DNA of 35,542 nucleotides from a virus. The notes beneath the pieces are model-generated. The model was not told where the DNA came from, searched no databases, and saw only the letters and a program-made list of their open reading frames with translations. Shown piece after piece: positions 1 through 6,737 of this stretch (positions are counted from its first letter, which is position 1; the number at the start of each line of letters is the position of its first letter). The stretch spans positions 1 to 35,542 of IMG/VR virus record IMGVR_UViG_3300028837_002960, one strand, 5' to 3'. A program made the translations under genes and the position numbers.

Positions 1-6
1 ATTCCA

Positions 7-840
7 ATGCCAACGGCTATAGAATGGGCAACCGAAACATGGAACCCGATAACGGGCTGCTCGCCGGTCTCCGAGGGCTGCGCGAATTGCTACGCGCGTC
101 GCATGGCGAACCGCTTGCGCGGCAGGTATGGGTATCCGGCGGACGATCCATTTAGGGTGACGCTTCATGAAGATAAATTGGCATTGCCATTACGCTGGAA
201 AAAGCCACGCATCATATTTGTCTGCTCAATGGGTGATTTGTTTCATGAGGATGTGCGTTTTTCGTGGATTGCCAAGATTTTCAAGATTATGCACGACTGT
301 CCGCAACACACGTTTATCTTGTTGACAAAACGGCCCGGAAGGCTTTCTGATTTTGCACATGACAATCCGCAAATCGGCCTATATAATCACCCGAATATCT
401 GGCCGGGCACAACGATAGAAAACGACCGCAGGCTCGATTGGCGTCTTGGAAGATTATTAAACCTCGAAACAGTAGGAAAGCGCGTTATAAGCGTTGAACC
501 GATGCTCGGCTCCGTCAATCTTAATGTTGTCCCATGTTGGCAGTGCAATAGCCCGAATCCGCAAATCCGATGGCCGTGTCCCGCGTGCAAAGGTCGCCGT
601 TTTGCGTGGCCGGACTGGGTAATCTGCGGAGCGGAAACCGGGCCGGGTGCCCGGCTCATGAACCTTGATTGGGCGCGCGATCTACGCGATCAGTGCGTGA
701 CCGCCGGTGTGCCCTTTTTCTTCAAGCGAGACTCGAATGGCAGTCGGTTGCTTGATGGTCGTGAATGGAATGAAATGCCGGGGGGCGTGTCATGGTATAA
801 GAAACAAATCGCGGAACGCGACGATGCTGAAAGGGAATGA
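7..840 (+). CDS. DUF5131 family protein (phage Gp37/Gp68-like)
   Basis: This 277-residue protein opens with the signature of the DUF5131 (phage Gp37/Gp68) family: an IEW..TWNP..GC stretch followed by GCANCYA, giving C18-x6-C25-x2-C28. Such clusters suggest an iron-sulfur, radical-SAM-like enzyme, but the reaction is not established. A second Cys group (PCWQC and PCPAC, around residues 178-194) looks like an inserted zinc knuckle. The family usually ends near the LDGREWNEMP motif seen at about residue 250; here an extra tail of about 19 residues follows, and it matches an internal piece of the portal protein (see the repeat at 784-824). The start is the ATG six bases from the window edge, so its ribosome site cannot be judged fully. 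It leads a plus-strand group convergent with the late operon. Confidence 0.85.
   Translation: MPTAIEWATETWNPITGCSPVSEGCANCYARRMANRLRGRYGYPADDPFRVTLHEDKLALPLRWKKPRIIFVCSMGDLFHEDVRFSWIAKIFKIMHDCPQHTFILLTKRPGRLSDFAHDNPQIGLYNHPNIWPGTTIENDRRLDWRLGRLLNLETVGKRVISVEPMLGSVNLNVVPCWQCNSPNPQIRWPCPACKGRRFAWPDWVICGAETGPGARLMNLDWARDLRDQCVTAGVPFFFKRDSNGSRLLDGREWNEMPGGVSWYKKQIAERDDAERE
784..824 (+). repeat. Inverted repeat copy A (shared with portal gene)
   Basis: This 41-base stretch at the 3' end of the DUF5131 gene matches the reverse complement of 28444-28484 in the portal-MuF gene with one mismatch, and similarity continues for about seven more bases. Both copies are read in the same coding frame and encode GVSWYKKQIAERD. 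The ATG of the next small gene starts at the last base of the repeat. Confidence 0.9.
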
Positions 841-982
841 ATATGTTAAGCGTGTATCACAGTTGTCGCTGCGCGGCAAATATGAAGATGGCTCGGCTGA
901 ATGTAGAAAAGACCTCGATGCTGCTCTTTACGATCTCTGGGAAGCACTTGCCGCGCTCGCCGCGGGGGAGGAACAGGAATGA
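824..982 (+). CDS. Small protein of unknown function
   Basis: A 52-residue ORF starts at ATG 824, inside the end of the DUF5131 gene (17-base overlap), and ends in an ATGA overlap with the ASCH gene, which suggests a translationally coupled three-gene group. A GGAA element lies about seven bases upstream. The protein is charged at the N-terminus (KGNEYVKRVSQLSLRGKYED) and helical, Ala/Leu-rich at the C-terminus (DLWEALAALAAGEEQE). I do not recognise a family. An ORF in another frame (837-1058) overlaps it but lacks the tidy overlaps and looks less protein-like. Confidence 0.6.
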   Translation: MLKGNEYVKRVSQLSLRGKYEDGSAECRKDLDAALYDLWEALAALAAGEEQE

Positions 983-1392
983 AAGCAATAACTCTCTACC
1001 AGCCGTGGGCCTCCCTGATAGCCGAAGGCTACAAGACTATCGAGACGCGCCAACATGACCGCTTCAAAGACCTGAAGGGGCGGCGAATTGCGATTCACGC
1101 GGGGATGCGGTTTGACCGATGGCCGTATGTCGAGAGAGACCAACACCCCAATATGCACAAAATAAAAATGCCGCATGGTGTCATTGTTTGTACGGCACAA
1201 GTGGACAACGCTCGATGGCTTCGCGGAGATTCAATACAAGAATATGATGCCGCCATGTGCATAACCGACGGCTTGTTCGGTCTCTTTCTTTCTGACATCC
1301 AGAAAGTCGAGCCGCCGATTCCGGCACGCGGATGGCAAGGTATCTGGGAAATCGAAAACCGGCTTGTAGTATCTCGAAATGGCGAAGCCTAA
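979..1392 (+). CDS. ASCH domain-containing protein
   Basis: This 137-residue protein begins KAITLYQPWASLIAEGYKTIETR, which is the typical opening of ASCH-domain proteins (a PUA-like beta-barrel thought to bind RNA or nucleotides). The whole protein is about one such domain, including a conserved PARGWQGIWEI segment near the end. It starts with ATG 979, preceded by a strong GGGAGGA ribosome site at 965-971, and overlaps the upstream small gene by ATGA. Small ASCH genes are frequent in phages; the substrate is not known. Its TAA stop (1390-1392) overlaps the TAG stop of the convergent gene on the other strand (1389-1391), leaving no room for a terminator between the two operons. Confidence 0.85.
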   Translation: MKAITLYQPWASLIAEGYKTIETRQHDRFKDLKGRRIAIHAGMRFDRWPYVERDQHPNMHKIKMPHGVIVCTAQVDNARWLRGDSIQEYDAAMCITDGLFGLFLSDIQKVEPPIPARGWQGIWEIENRLVVSRNGEA

Positions 1393-1784
1393 AAAACCTT
1401 CTTCAACCATTTAGACAGCTTGCCCCCGTACTTCGATACCGCACCGCTCGGGTCGACCGACACCCGGTCACCGTCAAACGATACCGTAACCCCGGCTTTC
1501 TTGAAGCTCTTGCCGACAGCAAGCAATTTCACATTCTCAACAAGCGGTTTTATGTCTTCTTGGTCCACGCCCTTGATTTGAGACGCGACTATCTGCGCGG
1601 CGCCTGATGCATTCATGCCCCCATTCATCAGGTCGCGTGCCTGGGTGAGAATGTCTGTCAGGTCGTCGGCAACCTCGGCACCCTGTACCCAGTTAAGCCG
1701 AAGTGCAATCACGCGAAATGCGGCGACTGCAATGAAAAATGTGATTACCCAATCTTCGATTGTGAATCCTTTCAAGAATTCCAT
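1389..1784 (-). CDS. Single-pass membrane protein of the lysis region
   Basis: This is the last gene of the minus-strand operon, 131 residues from ATG 1784. That start has a GGAGGTG ribosome site at a good distance; a longer ORF upstream does not. The N-terminus holds one hydrophobic segment (about residues 8-28, WVITFFIAVAAFRVIALRL), and the remainder is soluble and partly charged, with a basic end (LSKWLKKVF). It lies just downstream of endolysin and holin-like genes, so a lysis or envelope role is plausible, but no family is recognised. Its stop codon overlaps that of the convergent ASCH gene. Confidence 0.7.
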   Translation of the reverse strand: MEFLKGFTIEDWVITFFIAVAAFRVIALRLNWVQGAEVADDLTDILTQARDLMNGGMNASGAAQIVASQIKGVDQEDIKPLVENVKLLAVGKSFKKAGVTVSFDGDRVSVDPSGAVSKYGGKLSKWLKKVF

Positions 1785-1842
1785 TGTGACACCTCCGGTA
1801 TTTGGTTTGCACAATTAGTTGTTTGATGGCTATCCATTCTTT

Positions 1843-2205
1843 CTACTTGTTTCCCGACCAGCGCGCACGGTGTCCGCGCACATCGATGTGTGTGAAGTTC
1901 GAATATCGGCCCACGCCGCCCCGGTCACCGATTAGGTTTGCGGCGTACGCTGCGACTTCAGCCGGGCTAATCCACTTGACTTTCATGTCGGCGGCCTCGC
2001 CGTGTAAATGCCGGCTACCGGGCTTGCCTCCCACATTCGCATTGTGCGTTTCACACCGACAACCCGACGTTATTGTTATCGGCTGACCGAAGTGTTCGCG
2101 AATGGCCTCGAGCGCGAAAAGCAACGCATTGTTGATTTTGCAATAACCGCAGCCGCATTTACAGCAGAATTCAGCGCTACTAAAATTCGGCGAAAGATCA
2201 CCCAT
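1843..2205 (-). CDS. Endolysin, peptidase M15A family
   Basis: A 120-residue zinc peptidase of the M15A (D-Ala-D-Ala carboxypeptidase/L-alanyl-D-glutamate type) family, expected to cut peptidoglycan cross-links during lysis. The family features are visible in order: an N-terminal F.CKCGCG cluster (residues 13-20), the SGCRC..HNANVGG segment (47-60), the zinc motif SRHLHGEAAD (S64, H66, D73) and a second zinc ligand in THIDVRG (H106). No signal peptide is present, so export would need the holin. The start chosen is ATG 2205, which overlaps the TAA of the upstream holin-like gene (TAATG) and has an AAAGGTG site; the longer ORF runs back into that gene out of frame. Confidence 0.9.
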   Translation of the reverse strand: MGDLSPNFSSAEFCCKCGCGYCKINNALLFALEAIREHFGQPITITSGCRCETHNANVGGKPGSRHLHGEAADMKVKWISPAEVAAYAANLIGDRGGVGRYSNFTHIDVRGHRARWSGNK

Positions 2206-2432
2206 TAGATCACACCTTTTGCGAACAGCACGATAATGGTTGTTAGCGCTGGAGCGGCGCCGGCCAATGCGCCGTACAGCGTGCAACGCACTTTGAGCGC
2301 TGACAGGTCTATGTCGATTTTGCTGTGTCGCGCACGACACCCGGTATCGAATGTGTCGAATCGCCCCACAAGCCGTTCAAGTGTTTCCCGTATCCACTCA
2401 ACGTCTTTTTTGATACCGTTTAGCTCGCTCAT
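2205..2432 (-). CDS. Holin-like protein (XhlA-type architecture)
   Basis: A 75-residue protein with an amphipathic, coiled-coil-like N-terminus (NGIKKDVEWIRETLERLVGRF) and one C-terminal membrane segment (about residues 51-72, TLYGALAGAAPALTTIIVLF). This layout matches XhlA/hemolysin-type phage lysis proteins, which sit in the inner membrane next to the endolysin. It starts at ATG 2432 in a TAATG overlap with the preceding gene, with a clear GGAGGTGC ribosome site, and is coupled in the same way to the M15 endolysin downstream. Assignment rests on architecture and position rather than on a diagnostic motif. Confidence 0.7.
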   Translation of the reverse strand: MSELNGIKKDVEWIRETLERLVGRFDTFDTGCRARHSKIDIDLSALKVRCTLYGALAGAAPALTTIIVLFAKGVI

Positions 2433-3583
2433 TATGCACCTCCGGAAAGAATAAACGATAAAATTGTCTGGGATATCTGGTCTACTCTATTTAATACACC
2501 CATCGCCACGGTAACATTCAGGCTTGTGGTGTTCACGTCCTCTGTGCTTAGGGCAGTTGCGGCCCTCACAATCACATAATAAGTGGTTCCCGGATCAAGT
2601 ATGTTCCCAGCCGCATCTCGCGCGGTAACAAAACTTGTGTCGGCGGTTTCACCTAAATAATATGCGGACGTAACTCCGAATGAATCAGGAGCGGCACCAT
2701 CTCGAATATAGATTCTATAGCGCACCGTGTCACCTGTGCCGTGGGTTGCACCGTTCCAGGACGCGGCGAGCGTCTGGTCGCCGTTGTCGGCAAGTGATTG
2801 TATTCCCGTTGTGGTGTCCCAGGCAGGCGCAGCCTGCATGGGGTCGGCGTCGAGGCGGCAGTACATATATCGCGTTAATCCATTTGCATCACTTTTGCCG
2901 AAATTTAATCGCACGTACGAGGAACCGTTCGCATTCCCAACGAGCTTAATTTCGTTGGTTACAAAAAAATCATCCCAGTGAACAGGAACGGCTGATGAAG
3001 CATCATTAATTGCCACATTACAACCAATAAATTCACAGCCATTCAGCGACTCTGGAATTTCTCCACCGCCGCTACTCCCAGGATTATAAAAAAACATCCC
3101 GTTAAGAACGTCATCGAATTGTGTGTTAGTAATGTTGTGAGAAACCCTGCTGTAAATACCATAAAGTCCCTCAAGTTTACTCCACGTAGCGGTTATTTTA
3201 CATTCGCGAATGTTGTAATTTGTTACCTTGTCTGCGGTATTACACGCTATCACCGCGCGGTTGTCAGCGTCCGAACCATTGAGCGTTATTGTGCTCGTCG
3301 AGCCTTCGCCGTCGAGACCTTCGTGGAGCACGGCGGTATGTAGCGTAATGGTCGTAGCGGCATCTTGGACCAAGTGTCCCGTTTTCGTTCCAGCGGTTCC
3401 GGCCACATTGTCGCCAAAATAGAACGACTCAATCGCAAGATTTTGCTCGACCGTGAGCGTGGCTTCATCAAAAAGAAAAACCCAGTCCGTAGTTGCAATC
3501 GCGCCGCCTTTAAGCACAACGAGATCGGCGACATTGCAGTTGGTATCTATCTCAAAGCTTGGATCATTATAGGCATTTGCCAC
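2432..3583 (-). CDS. Tail fibre/spike protein with beta-helix-like region and FN3 domain
   Basis: This 383-residue protein has two parts. Residues 1-245 or so are rich in short repeating beta-strands with Asn/Thr/Gly turns (for example TITLNGSDADNRAVIAC, NITNTQFDDVLNGMFF, NGCEFIGCNVAIND), which suggests a right-handed beta-helix as in phage spikes. Residues about 250-360 resemble a fibronectin type III domain (QSLADNGDQTLAASWNGA ... YRIYIRDG ... TTYYVIVRA). The start is GTG 3583, one base past the upstream TAA, behind GGCGGTGA. Position between small virion genes and the lysis genes fits a receptor-binding or surface-exposed virion protein. The ligand is not deducible. Confidence 0.65.
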   Translation of the reverse strand: MANAYNDPSFEIDTNCNVADLVVLKGGAIATTDWVFLFDEATLTVEQNLAIESFYFGDNVAGTAGTKTGHLVQDAATTITLHTAVLHEGLDGEGSTSTITLNGSDADNRAVIACNTADKVTNYNIRECKITATWSKLEGLYGIYSRVSHNITNTQFDDVLNGMFFYNPGSSGGGEIPESLNGCEFIGCNVAINDASSAVPVHWDDFFVTNEIKLVGNANGSSYVRLNFGKSDANGLTRYMYCRLDADPMQAAPAWDTTTGIQSLADNGDQTLAASWNGATHGTGDTVRYRIYIRDGAAPDSFGVTSAYYLGETADTSFVTARDAAGNILDPGTTYYVIVRAATALSTEDVNTTSLNVTVAMGVLNRVDQISQTILSFILSGGA

Positions 3584-3868
3584 TTAGTTCACCGCCTTCG
3601 GGTTCACGTGAAATGTAGACTGGGCCGCCCGGTCTTTCTCGTTTTTATCCCACCACGCGAAACGCAATTTGGCTACAACATTATCTGCGCCAACTTCTTC
3701 TTCAAATTCTTTCGGCGGCACTTTTGTTTCAACAATGAAACAGCCGTCGTGTTTCCGGCAATAGCGCATGATCCGGAACTCGACATCAACGTCGGGTACG
3801 CGAATCTTGGTCCCGCCCGGATCATCTTCTATCGGAATCCACTTATTTTTCACCTTATAATAAGGCAT
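3584..3868 (-). CDS. Small hypothetical phage protein
   Basis: A 94-residue soluble protein beginning MPYYKVKNKWIP. ATG 3868 is preferred because an AAAGGA element lies eight bases upstream; ATG 3874, two codons earlier, would be too close to it. The sequence has a basic N-terminus, a Cys pair in RYCRKHDGCF, and an acidic segment around KEFEEEVG. I do not recognise a family. It overlaps the end of the preceding repeat-containing small gene only in the untranslated leader and abuts the fibre gene downstream, so it is probably a minor virion or assembly protein. Confidence 0.6.
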   Translation of the reverse strand: MPYYKVKNKWIPIEDDPGGTKIRVPDVDVEFRIMRYCRKHDGCFIVETKVPPKEFEEEVGADNVVAKLRFAWWDKNEKDRAAQSTFHVNPKAVN

Positions 3869-3893
3869 GTGCATTTTCCTTTCGGCACATCGC

Positions 3894-4100
3894 TTACACC
3901 TCACTCCACGCGCTAACGGCAGTCAGTTCGCCAGCGGTCCAGGTGAGCGTTTTTCTATATGTTGTCCCGTCGATCAGTTGGTCGATTTGTGTGAGTTCGC
4001 CAGCGGTCCAGGTAAGAGACAATGACGGGTTGGACTTGCAATAATCGCACGGATCACATTCCTTTATTGTTACATTTTTTGGTATTCCGGTTATACCCAT
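3894..4100 (-). CDS. Small virion-associated protein with two LTWTAGELT repeats
   Basis: A 68-residue protein in TAATG overlap with the preceding gene. The C-terminal half contains two copies of the nonamer LTWTAGELT spaced by 23 residues (ending ...TAVSAWSEV), reflecting a 20-base perfect direct repeat in the DNA. The N-terminal half contains CDPCDYC, a possible metal-binding Cys triplet. Short beta-repeat proteins of this kind occur among small genes near phage fibre genes, but no function is assigned. The ribosome site is weak, so translation may depend on coupling. Confidence 0.55.
   Translation of the reverse strand: MGITGIPKNVTIKECDPCDYCKSNPSLSLTWTAGELTQIDQLIDGTTYRKTLTWTAGELTAVSAWSEV
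3925..4013. repeat. 20-bp direct repeat pair
   Basis: Positions 3925-3944 and 3994-4013 are identical over 20 bases and lie 69 bases (23 codons) apart in phase. They encode the repeated TWTAGEL part of the small virion protein and suggest an internal duplication. Confidence 0.85.
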
Positions 4101-4435
4101 TATGTGATTTCAGCCCCCATCACAGTAAAGTTGAGCGCGCTGGCCGTCCCGCTTTGCACCGCAAGATTACCGGCGGAATTGTTCATCGGGATAAAAGAGT
4201 CAATTATTTCTGTTCCATTTCTGGCAACCGTAACATCATAAAATAGCGTGGTGGTTTCATCGTATGTCGAGCCATCGTCATCGAGAAATATCCGAAATGT
4301 CCTAGCCACGCCGGTTGTGTTTGCAACAAATATTGTCTTGATAATTCCAGTAGTATCAGCGCCTGGGCTATAAATGCTCGCGGCATTAGTGTCAGCGGGT
4401 CGCAGCTGCCCCAGTTGCTTTTCGGTTATTGTCAT
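4100..4435 (-). CDS. Small beta-sandwich-type virion protein
   Basis: A 111-residue protein with alternating strand pattern: IIKTIFVANTTGVARTFRIFLDDDG, then a TLFYDVTVARNGTEII block and a terminal ALNFTVMGAEIT. This resembles small phage structural proteins that decorate capsids or fibres: strands of the type IFVANTT...RIFLDDDG followed by an invariantly placed GAEIT end. It starts at ATG 4435 behind a GGGGGGA ribosome site, three bases after the fibre gene stop, and ends in TAATG overlap with the next gene. No catalytic motif is seen. Role inferred from fold pattern and position only. Confidence 0.55.
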   Translation of the reverse strand: MTITEKQLGQLRPADTNAASIYSPGADTTGIIKTIFVANTTGVARTFRIFLDDDGSTYDETTTLFYDVTVARNGTEIIDSFIPMNNSAGNLAVQSGTASALNFTVMGAEIT

Positions 4436-4438
4436 TGT

Positions 4439-6190
4439 TTATCCCCCCGACACCAGCAATGCATAGCGCCTCGCGCTTTCGAGCAATCCATTTCCGCCCT
4501 CGGATATTATGCCGTCGACATTCAGGTTGCCGTCAAGCTGGACGTTTCCGCTTGCGTCAATATCGCCGATTTCAATGCCGCCGATTTCAAGCCGAATGGT
4601 TTTTCCCCGAAGCACGGTACGCCCATCCGGATCGCCAAATCCTTGTATTCCCTCTTCATCTGAACTGTGACCATCCTCACTTCTATATACCTCAATTTCC
4701 ACTACTGACGGAATCCCCGGACATATTCCAGTAACCCATTGTGCATCTTCACCTGGAAAATTCTCAAGCGTTCCATCATTGTTGCCCTTAGAATCCTCTG
4801 CGTTTGTGCCGGTTGTTTCATCAAAATGCCATACGGAAACCAACCCTGTCTCATTTCCGCTATGCCTGTATCCCTCACCAGAATTGTAAAGAGCGGTAAT
4901 GTCAGCCTGTTCCAATGCTATATTGTAAGCGGCAACTTCATCAAGTCTGCCGGGGAAATATCTGTATCCCCACGCATTCCAAAAAGCATCGGCAAGTCTA
5001 AAATCGCCAGCCGTTGGGCCGGTTGTGGTCAATGTATCAACATCATCTTGCAGGACATTATTAATCCACATCTTAAAACCGCTGGCGGCATCTTTTTCAA
5101 ACGCCACCGCAACATGATACCAAGTATCGTTACTAAGCCCGGCATTAGAATATATTTCAACACTTGTGGCCCCATTTATAATAGAAAATCTTACCTTTTT
5201 ACCGCTGGCAATTCCCAAGCCCAATCTATTGGTATTACCGTCACTTTTAAACAAAAACCAGTCAAGGTCAGCGGTGGAAGAATTGATTTGAAGCCACATT
5301 GAAATGCTGCCTTCTGTCAACGAATTGAAAAACCCGCTTCCACAAGTAACGTATTCATCAACACCGGGGAATTCAAGCGCGTTGCTGGCGCCTGCTGGCT
5401 TGCCTGCCCGATTGTATTGAATCAACGCATTATTTGTGTCGCTTTTTGTCTTTCGCGCATACTCAGAATTTCCAGTATCCGTAAGCCGTGATTCCGGATC
5501 AACCTTTTCAATATTGTGATTTCCATCAATTTCGATTTCATCCCCTGATGTCGCTTGCGAAATAGTTGTGCCTGATCGGGTCCAGATTATCCGTCGCTGG
5601 TCGGCAATCACAATCACCTGAATTGTGCCGGTACCCGATGCCTTTGCCTCCAGCGCAATCGCAAAGACGCCGACGGCATACCAGTCCGCGCCTTTTTTTG
5701 CATATCCCGCTACGGTATGCGAAACAAGCGGATCGCCGATTGAAATTGCGCCCACATCGGCATTAACCAGACAGCTACACTTTCCGCCCACACAGATCAA
5801 CCCGGCGGCATCGTCATCTATTGCGTCAGCAACACCATCAGGCGAGTCGGAATAGACGCAGCCGATAATCGCCTCGTTATTCGCGGCCGAGGTCACGGCA
5901 AACGATTCAGCGTGTGCGGCGTGCTGGATCACCACCTCACCGTTATTTCGTCCGGCGCCGGACTTGTTCGTGAGTCGCGCTAGCGAGGGCGCCGATATGC
6001 CAGCCGTGGTATTTCCCTCGCTATCCGTTTGAGAATTCGCGTCGATCCGCGCGTTGGTTATTTCTTCGCGGATCGCGTTGATCTGACTCTGTAAATCAGT
6101 CAGGCGCAACAACAGCGCGGCGAGGGCCGGGTCTTTTCCCCCGGTCTCCATAATGAGCTGAATCTGTCGATTTAGGCTGGTCGTACCCAT
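4439..6190 (-). CDS. Tail fibre protein with LamG-like (concanavalin-type) domain
   Basis: From ATG 6190 this protein has 583 residues. Residues 5-50 are coiled-coil-like (LAALLLRLTDLQSQINAIREEI), fitting trimerisation of a fibre stalk. Residues 100-200 form a Gly-rich beta region. Residues about 268-435 are a LamG-like jelly-roll domain: LEFPGVDEYVTCG, SISMWLQI, DTWYHVAVAFEKD, MWINNVLQDD and PGRLDEVAAYNIAL are typical landmarks, followed by VSVWHFDE at about 451-458. The C-terminus (IGDIDASGNVQLDGNLNVDGII) resembles fibre ends with short repeated strands. LamG domains bind carbohydrate or protein surfaces, so host recognition is likely. The open frame extends upstream to 6361, but that part is antisense-like in composition and overlaps the previous gene. 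Confidence 0.75.
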   Translation of the reverse strand: MGTTSLNRQIQLIMETGGKDPALAALLLRLTDLQSQINAIREEITNARIDANSQTDSEGNTTAGISAPSLARLTNKSGAGRNNGEVVIQHAAHAESFAVTSAANNEAIIGCVYSDSPDGVADAIDDDAAGLICVGGKCSCLVNADVGAISIGDPLVSHTVAGYAKKGADWYAVGVFAIALEAKASGTGTIQVIVIADQRRIIWTRSGTTISQATSGDEIEIDGNHNIEKVDPESRLTDTGNSEYARKTKSDTNNALIQYNRAGKPAGASNALEFPGVDEYVTCGSGFFNSLTEGSISMWLQINSSTADLDWFLFKSDGNTNRLGLGIASGKKVRFSIINGATSVEIYSNAGLSNDTWYHVAVAFEKDAASGFKMWINNVLQDDVDTLTTTGPTAGDFRLADAFWNAWGYRYFPGRLDEVAAYNIALEQADITALYNSGEGYRHSGNETGLVSVWHFDETTGTNAEDSKGNNDGTLENFPGEDAQWVTGICPGIPSVVEIEVYRSEDGHSSDEEGIQGFGDPDGRTVLRGKTIRLEIGGIEIGDIDASGNVQLDGNLNVDGIISEGGNGLLESARRYALLVSGG

Positions 6191-6215
6191 CTCAATGTTC
6201 TTTCTGTCCCTGTTT

Positions 6216-6737
6216 CTATGGCAGCGTCGTGCCGCGCAATGAGTCGCCGTCTTCGCTGGCATCGCGCGATTCGACAAAAAACGCCACATCATTATTGCCG
6301 AGCGCGCCGGTCTGTATCCGGATTGTCGAGAAAACCGGAATTCCGGGTAACCACGGCGCATGTATATCGATCGCGCTGGTCAGCCGCACAATCTCGTCGA
6401 GTATGAAGCTGGCGTCCGCATCGGCTTTCGTTTCAGTAGACAACATTTCATCGGGCTGTCCCCCGCGGGCGACGTATGTTATGATCCCATATCGATCGAG
6501 CAGGTTGCCGGAATCATAATGTTCGGCGCCAGAATCTTCGTCTTGCAGCCGGGCTTCGCCCATGATTGTCTCGTGCTCGTAACACTGGATTTCCGATATG
6601 CCCATCTGGCTGTCTGTGTGGCCCTCCCAGTCGTATAGCCCTATCCCATGAATCCGAACCTGAATATATCGAAATTCTGTACCCTCATCATAATTGGTTT
6701 TGACGCGCCGGACGGCCGCGCGATAATGATTGTGCAA
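6216..6737 (-). CDS. C-terminal part of the large tail-tip protein, split off by a probable -1 frameshift
   Basis: This frame encodes up to 173 residues but has no convincing start: the 5'-most start is TTG 6737 with a ribosome-like element only one base away, and the internal ATG 6605 has none at proper spacing. Its N-terminal segment (EFRYIQVRIHGIG ... GISEIQCYE) looks like the second half of an F5/8 type C (discoidin-like) domain. The first half of that domain ends the upstream 1223-residue protein in the other frame. Joining both by a -1 shift at AAAA (6698-6701) gives one protein of about 1365 residues. The rest of the frame (DRYGIITYVARGG ... RIQTGALGNNDVAFFVE) is beta-rich and unassigned. 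Confidence 0.6.
   Translation of the reverse strand: MHNHYRAAVRRVKTNYDEGTEFRYIQVRIHGIGLYDWEGHTDSQMGISEIQCYEHETIMGEARLQDEDSGAEHYDSGNLLDRYGIITYVARGGQPDEMLSTETKADADASFILDEIVRLTSAIDIHAPWLPGIPVFSTIRIQTGALGNNDVAFFVESRDASEDGDSLRGTTLP

Noticed and set aside
4439-6361. Longer version of the LamG fibre beginning at 6361
   Set aside because: The extra 57 residues are Arg/Cys-rich and overlap the coding end of the preceding gene in another frame; ATG 6190 gives a normal N-terminus.
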